Part shown: in pieces, positions 8,953 through 17,030 of the stretch | Layout: every line of letters starts with the position of its first letter | How positions within the stretch are numbered: position 1 is the stretch's first letter | Notes under the pieces: model-generated | The model's input: only the letters and a program-made list of their open reading frames with translations | Databases searched by the model: none | Told to the model about the DNA's origin: nothing | Translations under genes and position numbers: made by a program | NCBI GenBank assembly: GCA_003235365.1 | Contig: QJWJ01000212.1 | Coordinates: 1-64,000, forward strand | DNA from: Deltaproteobacteria bacterium | GTDB taxonomy: Bacteria > Myxococcota_A > Polyangia > Polyangiales > Polyangiaceae | DNA length: 64,000 nucleotides | Direction of reading: 5' to 3'

Positions 8953-9909
8953 TCACCCGCACTCGACTTTTCGGAAGGGCGCGTATCCCTTCTTGAAGAT
9001 GATGCACTGACCCTTGTCGCTCTTGATCCAGTCCATGTAGCTCTTGACATTCCCGGTGGGCTCTCCGTTCGTGTACATGAACAGGGGCCGGGCGATCGGG
9101 TAGCTCTTGTCGATGGCGGTCGCCACGCTCGGAGCGACGCATTTTCCGGGTTCGCTGCAGACCGTGGGCATCGACACGTCGGGCGTGGCGTAGGCCAGAC
9201 CGCTGTAGCCGATCGCGCACGGAGTCTTCGTGACGAGGTCCACGACGTCCTTGGAACCGTGCATGTCGCGCGAGCCCAGCTTGTACTCACCGTCCTTCAG
9301 CACGGCTTCCTTGAAGTAGGCGAACGTGCCGGAGTTGTTCTGGCGGCTGACGCGGATGATCTCGTCGCTGTCACAACCCGGGACCTTCACACCCAGCTGG
9401 CTCCACTTGTCGACCTTGCCACCCTCGCCGTAGACGTCAGCGAGCTGCTGCAGGGTGATCTCTTTGATTGGGTTGTCCTTGTGGAGGAAGATCGCCAGCG
9501 CGTCGAAGCCGACGGTGTGCTCGACGGGGTGAATGCCCTTCGATTCGGCGAGCTTGATCTCCTTCTCCTTCATCGCGCGGCTCGCATTGGCGATGTCGAC
9601 CGTGCCGTTGATCATCGCAGAAATGCCGGTGCCGCTGCCGCCGCCGGTGACGGCGATGGCGGTGTTGGCGTCTACGGACTTGTACTCCTCCGCCCACGCC
9701 TGAGCCACGTTCACCAACGTATCCGAGCCTTTGTTCTGCAGAACCTTGCGCTCGGCCTTGTCACCGGGCTTGGCGACGGCTGCGGGAGTATCCTTGCCTT
9801 GGCCTTCGGGTGCGCCTTCGCCAGCCTTCTGGGAGGTGTTCTTCGAGCAGCCGAAAGCAGTCAGCGCGGCCAAAGCTGCAATCCCAGTCATCAATTTCGT
9901 TGCGTTCAT
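8953..9909 (-). CDS. pstS: Phosphate-binding lipoprotein PstS
   Basis: This is the periplasmic phosphate-binding component of the Pst importer, first gene of the operon, 318 residues. The N-terminus is a lipoprotein signal with lipobox AFGC near residue 21, followed by a Lys/Gly/Ala-rich linker. The binding protein carries the family motif GSDTLVN and the glycine-rich GGGSGTGISA loop that grips phosphate. Phosphate released to the permease is taken up by PstCA with the two PstB subunits. A Pho box lies about 130 bases upstream of the start, so induction by phosphate starvation is expected. Confidence 0.93.
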   Translation of the reverse strand: MNATKLMTGIAALAALTAFGCSKNTSQKAGEGAPEGQGKDTPAAVAKPGDKAERKVLQNKGSDTLVNVAQAWAEEYKSVDANTAIAVTGGGSGTGISAMINGTVDIANASRAMKEKEIKLAESKGIHPVEHTVGFDALAIFLHKDNPIKEITLQQLADVYGEGGKVDKWSQLGVKVPGCDSDEIIRVSRQNNSGTFAYFKEAVLKDGEYKLGSRDMHGSKDVVDLVTKTPCAIGYSGLAYATPDVSMPTVCSEPGKCVAPSVATAIDKSYPIARPLFMYTNGEPTGNVKSYMDWIKSDKGQCIIFKKGYAPFRKVECG

Positions 9910-10042
9910 GATCAGTACCTCGTCATTGCGTGCGCGTCGTTGCGCGTCGCGAACTGTGTGTCGATGGGCACCTTCGCCAGGGCATGGTGGCGGTCGGCAA
10001 GTATTCGCGGGTGTTTCGTGGCCCGCAACCTACCGGGACTGT

Positions 10043-10071
10043 GTGACAGCTCGGAAACAGATCCGTGACAA
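10043..10071 (-). promoter_or_regulatory. Pho box with three 7-base half-sites upstream of pstS
   Basis: Read on the minus strand, the region contains TTGTCAC, CTGTTTC and CTGTCAC, each separated by exactly 4 bases. This matches the PhoB-type layout of CTGTCAT-like direct repeats at 11-base spacing. It lies 134 bases upstream of the pstS start and about 46 bases upstream of the divergent kinase-mutase gene, so one PhoB array could control both directions. No PhoB or PhoR gene is in the window. Confidence 0.72.
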
Positions 10072-10117
10072 GGCTGTGGGGTACGCGCGGCCGATGCGCT
10101 ATGCTGATTGCTAGCTC

Positions 10118-12562
10118 ATGCCACAGAAAAAGCAAAAAGAGAACAGGCCACTGGTGTTAAGCCGGCACGGTCGATTCGCGTTTCAGACCGGGATGGTCAC
10201 CGCCACGCTGCTCAACCGCGGGTTGGGCATGGACGAGGCGGTGGCGATTGCGCGCGAGGTCAGAGACAGCTTGATGGGCGAGAGTGAGATCACGACACAG
10301 CAGCTGCGTGCGAAGGTCCAACAGTGCATCGTGAATCGACTCGGAGCCGAGTTCGCCGCGCTGCTCCCGAGCCAGTCCGTTCACGACGCGGACGGCATAC
10401 CGATGGTGCACACCACCCACGGCGTGTTCCCCTTTTCCAAGGGCGTCATCCTCCGCCACCTGGATACGTCAGGCCTCGAGCTGGAAGACGCGATGGCACT
10501 CGTCGCTGAGTTGGAGCGGCGCATTCGGGCCGAAAACAAGGCGACCTCCTTGTCCGAAGCTCAACTCCACGCGCAGGTCGAACGCGTCTTGCGTGAAAGG
10601 CACGGCGATGGCTATCAGCGTCGCTACAAGTTGACTCACTGGATCCGTGAATCGGCGACCTCCGTGATCATCTTGATCGGTGGTGCCACCGGTACTGGCA
10701 AGTCGACGCTCGCAATGGAGCTGGCGTATCGTTTGGGGGTGGATTGGGTTACCAGTACGGACATGATCCGCGAAACCATGCGCGCCGTTGTTTCGCCTGC
10801 GCTGTTGCCTGGCCTGCACGACCATTCGTTTCGGGGCATGTTGGTGGGCGGACAGGTCCTGAGCAATCCGCGCGAGCGCGTCTTGGCCGGGTTTCGGCAA
10901 CAAGCAGCACAGGTGGCCGTCGGTATCAAGGCGGTGATCGAACGAGCCATTCGCGAGCGCCAGCACATCATCATCGAGGGCACGCATTTGACCCCGCCGT
11001 TTGCGCAGTACTTGCCGGTGGAGGTGCCCGCCCACTCGGCGGGCTTCATCCTCGCCGTTCCCGGTGAAGAAGAGCACCGTGCACGGTTTCCCGAACGTTC
11101 GAAGACCCAGCCCGAGCGCCTCGCCTCCACCTACCTGGATGCGTTTCAATCGGTGCGCTGGATCCATGGTGACCTGTTGAGAATGGCGGAGGATGCGGAG
11201 ACCGTCGTATTGCCCAACATCGATCGGGCGCGGACTCAATCCATGGCGGTGGACATTCTCAGTCGCGGTTTGCCCGTCGAGGCCGAAAACCGGTCGTCGT
11301 TGGCGCCGCGTATCGATTCCAAGCCGTCTGCTCCGCCCACGTTGATGATCATCGTCGACGGCATGGGTGATGTTCCGAACCCAGCACTGGGCGGCAAGAC
11401 CCCACTGGAGGCAGCTCGGACACCGACGCTGCGGCGCTTGGCGTCTGCGGGAGGGCTCGGTCAGATCTCCACTGGCAGTCGCGGAGGACACGCGCCGAAC
11501 ACCGACGAAGGCATCATGGCGTTGCTCGGCGCCGAAGATCAGCAGGGTGGGCTGGCGCGCGGATTGTTCGAAGCGCTGGGGCAGGGCATCCCCCTGCCGC
11601 CGGGGGCGGTGCTGTTTCGCGGCAATCTGGCGACGGTGGAACCCGACGGCAGGATCGTGGACAGACGTGCGGGACGGATCCGCGACGGCGTTGCCGATCT
11701 CCTCGCAGGGCTGCGTCGCGTTCAGTTGTCAGGTGGGATCTCGGCGGGCATTTTTGCCGGTCACGAGCACCGAGTTCTGGTGATGCTGATGGGCGCTGGC
11801 CTGTCGGCTGCGGTTTCTGACACGGACCCCGGGAGCGAAGCCGCGGTGCAGCGCGTCTTGCCGGTGCGGCCCCGCGACGATACGCCCGAGGCGGCACGCA
11901 CGGCCGAAGCGCTGTCGGAGCTGCTCAAGGTCTGTTCCGAGCACTTGCGGCAGCACCCGTTCAACGAAGATCGCGTCAACCGGGGATTGCTTCCAGCTAC
12001 CGGTATCATCACGCGCGGCGCCGCGGAGACCCCTCAGCGGCGGCCCCGGCGCGGTTGGGCTGGTGCCATGGTCGCTCGCTGCAACACGGCGCTCGGCGTA
12101 GCGCGCTACCTCGGGATGAAGACAGCGACCTCACAGCGCATGACGGGCAGTCTAGACACCGACATGGATGCGAAGTTCGAGGCGGCCTCACGCTTGATAG
12201 ACGAAGTCGACTGTGTCGTCGTTCATTTCAAAGGCGCCGACATTGCGGCGCACGACCGCCGGCCGATGGAAAAGCGCGACTTCATTTCGTCGATCGACGC
12301 GGCGTTGGCGCGCTTTCTACAGTCGCGGCCAGATCTGAGCGGGAAGTTGAGAGTCGTCTTGTCTGCCGACCACGGGACATCGTCGGTTTCGGGAGATCAC
12401 ATCCCGGACCCAGTACCGCTACTGCTGGCGACGTGGAACAAGGATGGTTCCAACGAGTCGGAGTTCTCCGAGAACAGCGCCGCGGGTGGTGCACTTGGAC
12501 TAGTAGCTCCAGGTGAACTGGTTGAACTACTCGGTCTGCAACGCGCTCAAGGGTTCGCTTGA
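10118..12562 (+). CDS. Fusion of 2-phosphoglycerate kinase (with ATP-cone domains) and ApgM-type phosphoglycerate mutase
   Basis: An 814-residue cytoplasmic protein. Residues about 10-175 hold two ATP-cone-like repeats (HGRFAF and HGVFPF segments). Residues 180-390 are a P-loop kinase with Walker A GGATGTGKST near 188 and an IIIEGTHL strand, resembling 2-phosphoglycerate kinase, which makes 2,3-bisphosphoglycerate from 2-phosphoglycerate. Residues 405-814 match archaeal-type cofactor-independent phosphoglycerate mutase of the alkaline phosphatase superfamily: VDGMGD, DRRAGRI, HFKGADIAAHD and ADHG metal-site motifs. The catalytic serine position seems to be threonine (APNTDEG). Together the halves could turn 3-phosphoglycerate into 2,3-bisphosphoglycerate. 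It is divergent from pstS and shares its Pho-box region. A domain-level call; the substrate of this fusion is inferred. Confidence 0.8.
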   Translation: MPQKKQKENRPLVLSRHGRFAFQTGMVTATLLNRGLGMDEAVAIAREVRDSLMGESEITTQQLRAKVQQCIVNRLGAEFAALLPSQSVHDADGIPMVHTTHGVFPFSKGVILRHLDTSGLELEDAMALVAELERRIRAENKATSLSEAQLHAQVERVLRERHGDGYQRRYKLTHWIRESATSVIILIGGATGTGKSTLAMELAYRLGVDWVTSTDMIRETMRAVVSPALLPGLHDHSFRGMLVGGQVLSNPRERVLAGFRQQAAQVAVGIKAVIERAIRERQHIIIEGTHLTPPFAQYLPVEVPAHSAGFILAVPGEEEHRARFPERSKTQPERLASTYLDAFQSVRWIHGDLLRMAEDAETVVLPNIDRARTQSMAVDILSRGLPVEAENRSSLAPRIDSKPSAPPTLMIIVDGMGDVPNPALGGKTPLEAARTPTLRRLASAGGLGQISTGSRGGHAPNTDEGIMALLGAEDQQGGLARGLFEALGQGIPLPPGAVLFRGNLATVEPDGRIVDRRAGRIRDGVADLLAGLRRVQLSGGISAGIFAGHEHRVLVMLMGAGLSAAVSDTDPGSEAAVQRVLPVRPRDDTPEAARTAEALSELLKVCSEHLRQHPFNEDRVNRGLLPATGIITRGAAETPQRRPRRGWAGAMVARCNTALGVARYLGMKTATSQRMTGSLDTDMDAKFEAASRLIDEVDCVVVHFKGADIAAHDRRPMEKRDFISSIDAALARFLQSRPDLSGKLRVVLSADHGTSSVSGDHIPDPVPLLLATWNKDGSNESEFSENSAAGGALGLVAPGELVELLGLQRAQGFA

Positions 12563-12585
12563 CAGGCCAACGGCGGTGCGGCCTG
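12563..12585 (+). terminator. Possible hairpin terminator after the kinase-mutase gene
   Basis: Directly after the stop codon a CAGGCC / GGCCTG inverted repeat with an 11-base loop is followed by AGTTT. The stem is only 6 bp and the T-tract is poor, so this is a weak candidate. It lies between two convergent genes. Confidence 0.3.
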
Positions 12586-12770
12586 AGTTTCCGAGTGGCC
12601 TCGGGTGGTGCTGTTGCGATGTCACGGCTGTCAACGCTTTGCTTCGACGTGCCGGGCCGTCTCGCTGACCTCGCGCTCGGGAGCCGCAGACGTCGATTCT
12701 CGACGTGTGGTCGGCTCACCACTGGCGGGCAACTGGAGATCGGCAGCTCGGCATGGCGCCGAGCCGCTCG

Positions 12771-13175
12771 TCAGCGTCGCTTGCTGCGTCGCCTGGGGCG
12801 TGGTTTGACCAACCCCAGCTCAGTCTTGATCTTGTGAAGCGTCGGGTATGAGATGCCAAACTCGCGCGCGACCGCTGCGCCCTTCTGACCGGCGCTGAGA
12901 GCAGCCTGAATCTGCTTCTTCATATCGGCACTCAAGCGCGCGTGCTTCGAGGCGCGGGGCCCCGCGGTGCGAGTGGGAGAGGATGTCGAGGATCGGCGAG
13001 AAGCAGCCCCACCGGAAGCGGAGCGCAGGGCGCCGATCAACTCTTCGGTGTTGCGAAAGCCGAGTTCCCTGTAGAGGGACGCCAGGCGCTTGCGCTGTTC
13101 AGCTTCGACGCGCCGACGCAAGGTCTCGACCTCGGCCTGCTTCCGCTCCAATTGTTTCAGTAGATCATTTGCCAT
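12771..13175 (-). CDS. Small coiled-coil protein with C-terminal helix-turn-helix
   Basis: A 134-residue protein. Residues 1-45 (from MANDLLKQLERKQAEVE) form a strongly charged heptad-like coiled coil. A Ser/Thr/Arg-rich linker follows, then a C-terminal helix-turn-helix of resolvase/Hin type near residues 90-125 (AAVAREFGISYPTLHKIK), and a very basic tail of arginines and lysines. It probably binds DNA as a dimer or oligomer and could be a nucleoid-associated or regulatory protein. The ATG at 13175 is chosen over a TTG/GTG extension because the coiled coil begins there. The gene converges on the kinase-mutase gene and has a long upstream non-coding region. Confidence 0.7.
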   Translation of the reverse strand: MANDLLKQLERKQAEVETLRRRVEAEQRKRLASLYRELGFRNTEELIGALRSASGGAASRRSSTSSPTRTAGPRASKHARLSADMKKQIQAALSAGQKGAAVAREFGISYPTLHKIKTELGLVKPRPRRRSKRR

Positions 13176-13753
13176 AGTGATTATTAGTAGCTCAAGTCGG
13201 CTGGGGTCGACAACCACCAGGGAGCGCCAGCCGAACTTTTCGATGGTTTCAGACTACGGGTGGGGTGGATTGCCGACCTCGGGGGGACCCGCGTCCTCAG
13301 ACCGTTCCCGCCGAGCCCAACTTTTCCCGAAAGTTCGCGCGAATCTTCGGGTCAGCGACGCAACACCCCGAGTACCTCGGGACACGACGACACATGTCAA
13401 CTGACTGAACTGAGTCAGCTGTCCCGCCACCCTGACGCGGGTTAGTGTCAGGCAACGGCCGCATCGCTCCCCTTCATAAGCGCCAAGATGGAAAAATGGC
13501 GCGCGGCCGCCACGGCGCGCGGCGACTCTTTGCTTTACGAAGCCGCATGACCACTGTCGCGACCGTTTCTAGAAGTGATTCTAGGATTCGGTTCTAAGCG
13601 CGTGTTCTCAAGTTGAGGCTAGGTGCATGTGGCCCCTCCCCGTTGCGCCGGCGTTATCACCGACGAAAGGGGGGCGCCAACCCCTGGCGGCTTCATCCGC
13701 GGTGTTCCGACCGTCGACTTCGCGCGAGGCCGCGCGGAGATGAATGGGTTGGT
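13176..13753. other. Non-coding stretch of about 580 bases with small inverted and direct repeats
   Basis: I see no gene here. Two structures stand out: an inverted repeat CTGACT / AGTCAG with a 6-base spacer at 13401-13418, and three TTCTA motifs at 13567, 13579 and 13592, spaced 12-13 bases. The first TTCTA lies in a perfect TTCTAGAA palindrome. The HTH gene to its left is read away from it, so this region probably carries that gene's promoter. The right end (13754) is the 3' end of an M16 peptidase gene. Confidence 0.5.
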
Positions 13754-15394
13754 TCAGGTGCCGTCGAGTCGCTGCAATTCGATGGTCGCGTTGGGGTCGT
13801 GGGCAATCTCTTTTTCGATTTTGAATTCGTTCTCGGTGTCCACGACGCTCACGCTGCCGAAATGACTGAGGGGCGCTCCCAGTCGTTCTGCGTCGCCAGC
13901 GACGACGACCAGTACGCCAGCTCCGCCGAAGTAACGCTTGGAGATCTTCTCCACCATTGGTTGCGTGGCTGAGGAGACCGCTTGTCGATAGCGGTCGTAG
14001 TAGTCGTTGGGCAGCCCGAAGACGACCAGATTGGAGACCATGCTCCCGAGGGCCGACACCGATTCCATCTGGAGCAGGAACAGGTCCGACAAGTAGCGTG
14101 ACGCGATGGCCACTTCTGCGTCGGTGGGCGGAGCCTGGTCCATCAACTTCGCGTGTTCGAGCAGCCCGGATAGAGTCAACCCTGCCTTTGCCGTCTGGGT
14201 TCCGGCGGAAAGAATGATCGGTTCGGGTCCTTGGGACATGCGCTCCACTCCGGAACGAGTCGAGTAGGCCAGTGAGCGCTTCTCACGGACGTCGAGGAAG
14301 AGCCGCCCGGCGACGCCTCCTCCGAGCACTTGGTTGGCCACTTTCAGCGTCGGGTAGTCGTCGCTCGACTGGGGCGGGCCCCACAACGCGACCAGCAGCT
14401 CGGCTTGTGGGCTCTTCGGGCGATCGACCAGGAAGATACGAACCCCCTCGATGGCCGGAGGGGCCGGGTATTCGGCACTCGGCGGCTCGCTTCCCTTCCA
14501 GGTCCCGAACGCTTTGCCGGCGGCGCTGGCGACGCGCTCGGCCGGAACGTCCCCGGAGATCACGAGCGTGCTGTTCTTCGGGGTGAAGTGGCTCTGGTGC
14601 CAACGTTTGACCTCCCACAAGCCCAACCGTTCCACTTGCTTTTCCGTCGCGTCGTAGGCCGCGTAGGGGTGTTCACCCGAGGGCAGTCTGAACAACTCCC
14701 GATACAGCACCATGTTGGCAGCCCAGCTGGCGCTCGTTCTCGCCGCGCTGCTCACTCGATCCATTTCACGTCGCTTGAGCTTGCGGAACTCAGTGTCGGA
14801 AAAGCGCGGTTTCTGGGCGACGAGAGCGAGCAAGTCGAGCGCTTCCTCGAAGCGATCACTCGTTACAGCCATGGACAGCGACGTCGCGTCGCGGCTGGTC
14901 AGCACGTGCAGGCTCGAGCCGAGGGACTCGACCTTGTCCAGTAACTGCTGACTCGTCCATTGAGCCGTGCCGCCGACTTTCAGCATCTCGCCCGCCAATA
15001 CGGCCAACCCCGGCTTGCCCCCATCGGTGGCTTGTCCGGAGCGCACGATCAGTTTGAGCTCCACCAACGGTAGGGTCGAACGCTGCAGCGCCTTGATCCC
15101 CATGCCGTTGTCCAGCGTCGTGTCGGCGATGGCCGGGAACTTCCAAGCGGGCGATGCAGACGCGGGCGGAGGCGCCTCGCGCTGCTCCGGGGGCAGGGTG
15201 ACGTACTGCGCATCGGAGCTGGTTCCTTGCGCTGCCGCTGCTGGCGCAGCGGAGCCTGCGGGCGGTGTTTCGTCGGGTGATGCGGCCGGACTCTGCGGAC
15301 CGCAACCGAACATCAGCCCGAGCGATACGGCCGAGATTCTTGCTAGCGGCCGCAACGAGCGGGTGAACAGCAGGCGGAAGTCGAGGGCGCTCAT
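13754..15394 (-). CDS. M16-family peptidase-like lipoprotein, non-catalytic partner
   Basis: A 546-residue protein of the insulinase (M16) family. A lipoprotein signal (LGLMFGC) precedes an Ala/Pro-rich linker and the two M16 domains. The catalytic HXXEH motif is missing: the equivalent segment reads LAVLAGEML. In paired bacterial M16 peptidases the second subunit typically lacks the zinc site and completes the chamber with the active partner. The ATG overlaps the stop of the upstream gene by 4 bases (ATGA), so the two are translationally coupled. The open frame upstream of 15394 is a shadow of the partner gene. Substrate unknown; the complex is probably periplasmic. Confidence 0.85.
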   Translation of the reverse strand: MSALDFRLLFTRSLRPLARISAVSLGLMFGCGPQSPAASPDETPPAGSAAPAAAAQGTSSDAQYVTLPPEQREAPPPASASPAWKFPAIADTTLDNGMGIKALQRSTLPLVELKLIVRSGQATDGGKPGLAVLAGEMLKVGGTAQWTSQQLLDKVESLGSSLHVLTSRDATSLSMAVTSDRFEEALDLLALVAQKPRFSDTEFRKLKRREMDRVSSAARTSASWAANMVLYRELFRLPSGEHPYAAYDATEKQVERLGLWEVKRWHQSHFTPKNSTLVISGDVPAERVASAAGKAFGTWKGSEPPSAEYPAPPAIEGVRIFLVDRPKSPQAELLVALWGPPQSSDDYPTLKVANQVLGGGVAGRLFLDVREKRSLAYSTRSGVERMSQGPEPIILSAGTQTAKAGLTLSGLLEHAKLMDQAPPTDAEVAIASRYLSDLFLLQMESVSALGSMVSNLVVFGLPNDYYDRYRQAVSSATQPMVEKISKRYFGGAGVLVVVAGDAERLGAPLSHFGSVSVVDTENEFKIEKEIAHDPNATIELQRLDGT

Positions 15395-16860
15395 CGTGCT
15401 TTCTCCGATTTGGGCTGGGTCGAGGATGCTGCGGCAGCGGGGGCGGCGGGGACCGACTCGGGCAACACGACGACCGTGCTGCGCCGAGCGGGCGTCAAGA
15501 ACTTGGAGACGGCTTGCTGCACCTGCTGCGCGGTGACGTCCAGGTAGCGTGCCAGCTCGGTGTTGAGCAAGGCTGCGTCGCCCCAAAACAGTTCGAACTC
15601 TGCCAGTTTCGTCGCTCGATCGAGATTGCCTTCCAGTCCGAACAGCCAGAACGATTGCAGCCGTTGTTTGGCCTTGTCTAGTTGAGCTCGAGTGGGGCCC
15701 TTGGTCGCGAGCAGTTGCAGCTCTTCGTCGAGGCGCTTCTGTACCGCCTGCAGATCGGCGCGCTCGGTCAGCAACGCCTGGAGCACGAGCAGATCGGGTC
15801 CGCGGTGGTCGTAGGTGTACGTCGCGATGTCGCGCAAGACGGCCTCGTCGCGCACCAGCTTTTCGTGCAGCACCGAGCTATCCCCGAAACTCAGGATGAC
15901 CGTGGCCAGCTCGAGCGCGTAGTGCTCGGCTGTTCGGCTCGGGGGGATGACCCAGCCTTGATACACCCCGGGGGTCTTGGCGTTCGGATCGCGGACTTCG
16001 GCTGAGCGCGGTTGCGTCTGGTCCGGCAGCTGGGGCGGCGAGTAGGCGGGGACGTCCGTCGGCTTGGCGTCACCGAAGTACTCGTTCACCAGCTCCAGTG
16101 TCGCCTTGGGATCGAAGTCGCCGGTGATCGTCAGCACGGCGTTGTTCGGCGCGTAGTAGCTCTGGTGAAAGGCCCGTAGCCATTCCAGCTGGGCGTCGTC
16201 GAGGTCTTGCATCGAGCCGATCGTGTCGTGCTCGTGCGGCCAATAGCCTTGGAACGCCAGCTCGCGCAGCTTGATACGACCCATCGCATAGGCCGCGTTC
16301 GACACGCGCATCCGGTACTCTTCTTGGACCACCGCGCGCTGGTTCTCGAAGTTCTCGCGGTTTACGGCCAACGACTTCATTCGATCGGCTTCGAGCCACA
16401 GCACGGTTGCCAGGCCGCTCGAGGGGACGAGCTCGTAGTAGTTGGTCCGATCGACCGACGTCGTACCGTTGAGAGTGCCGCCTCGATCGGTGATCAGCAT
16501 GAAGTGCTGCCCCTTTTCGACGTTGCGGCTGCCTTGGAACATCATGTGTTCGAACAGGTGCGCAAACCCGCTGCGCTTCGGTTGCTCGTTGCGAGACCCG
16601 ACGTCGTAGGTGACACATACCGCCGCCGTGGGGGCGCCGTGATCCACGCTCAACACCACCTTCAACCCGTTGGCGAGGGTCACGCGTTCGACTGGGAGCT
16701 TGAGCGGTTCGAGTTGCTTCTTCGCTGTCGGCGCGGGGGGCGTGGCCGAGTTCGGGGCAGGGGTGGGGGCCGGGGGTGCGGCCTTGGTCACCAGTGGGGC
16801 CAACGCAATCACTGCTACGGCGAGCGACGACCCGACGGATCTGAGCGGCGAGTGAAACAT
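15391..16860 (-). CDS. M16-family zinc metallopeptidase, catalytic subunit
   Basis: A 489-residue secreted or periplasmic peptidase. Residues 1-28 are a signal peptide (basic start, then SLAVAVIALAPLVTKA). A Pro/Ala-rich segment follows. The inverted zinc motif HLFEHMMF (HXXEH) is near residue 110, with the second-ligand Glu in the downstream ENQRAVVQEE segment. This matches pitrilysin/processing-peptidase family enzymes that degrade short peptides. The ATG at 16860 is chosen because it opens the signal peptide; the upstream frame to 17046 has no protein-like character. It forms an operon with the non-catalytic partner and is divergent from acetoacetyl-CoA synthetase. Confidence 0.88.
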   Translation of the reverse strand: MFHSPLRSVGSSLAVAVIALAPLVTKAAPPAPTPAPNSATPPAPTAKKQLEPLKLPVERVTLANGLKVVLSVDHGAPTAAVCVTYDVGSRNEQPKRSGFAHLFEHMMFQGSRNVEKGQHFMLITDRGGTLNGTTSVDRTNYYELVPSSGLATVLWLEADRMKSLAVNRENFENQRAVVQEEYRMRVSNAAYAMGRIKLRELAFQGYWPHEHDTIGSMQDLDDAQLEWLRAFHQSYYAPNNAVLTITGDFDPKATLELVNEYFGDAKPTDVPAYSPPQLPDQTQPRSAEVRDPNAKTPGVYQGWVIPPSRTAEHYALELATVILSFGDSSVLHEKLVRDEAVLRDIATYTYDHRGPDLLVLQALLTERADLQAVQKRLDEELQLLATKGPTRAQLDKAKQRLQSFWLFGLEGNLDRATKLAEFELFWGDAALLNTELARYLDVTAQQVQQAVSKFLTPARRSTVVVLPESVPAAPAAAASSTQPKSEKAR

Positions 16861-17030
16861 GGCGGGGACATAACACATTCGCCGACAAACCCCAGCGCGT
16901 CGGCGCGACTTTGGTCGGCGACCGCGTGTGGCATCTCGATGTCGTCGGGCCGAACCGTGATGCCTCCGTCGATCGTGGGACTGCCGTTCGTACGGCTGCT
17001 CGGCGGTGTGCCTCGCGCTACAATGGCGTG

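Noticed and set aside
15395-15586. An N-terminal extension of the second M16 protein
   Set aside because: It overlaps the partner gene in another frame, and the lipoprotein signal starts at the ATG at 15394.
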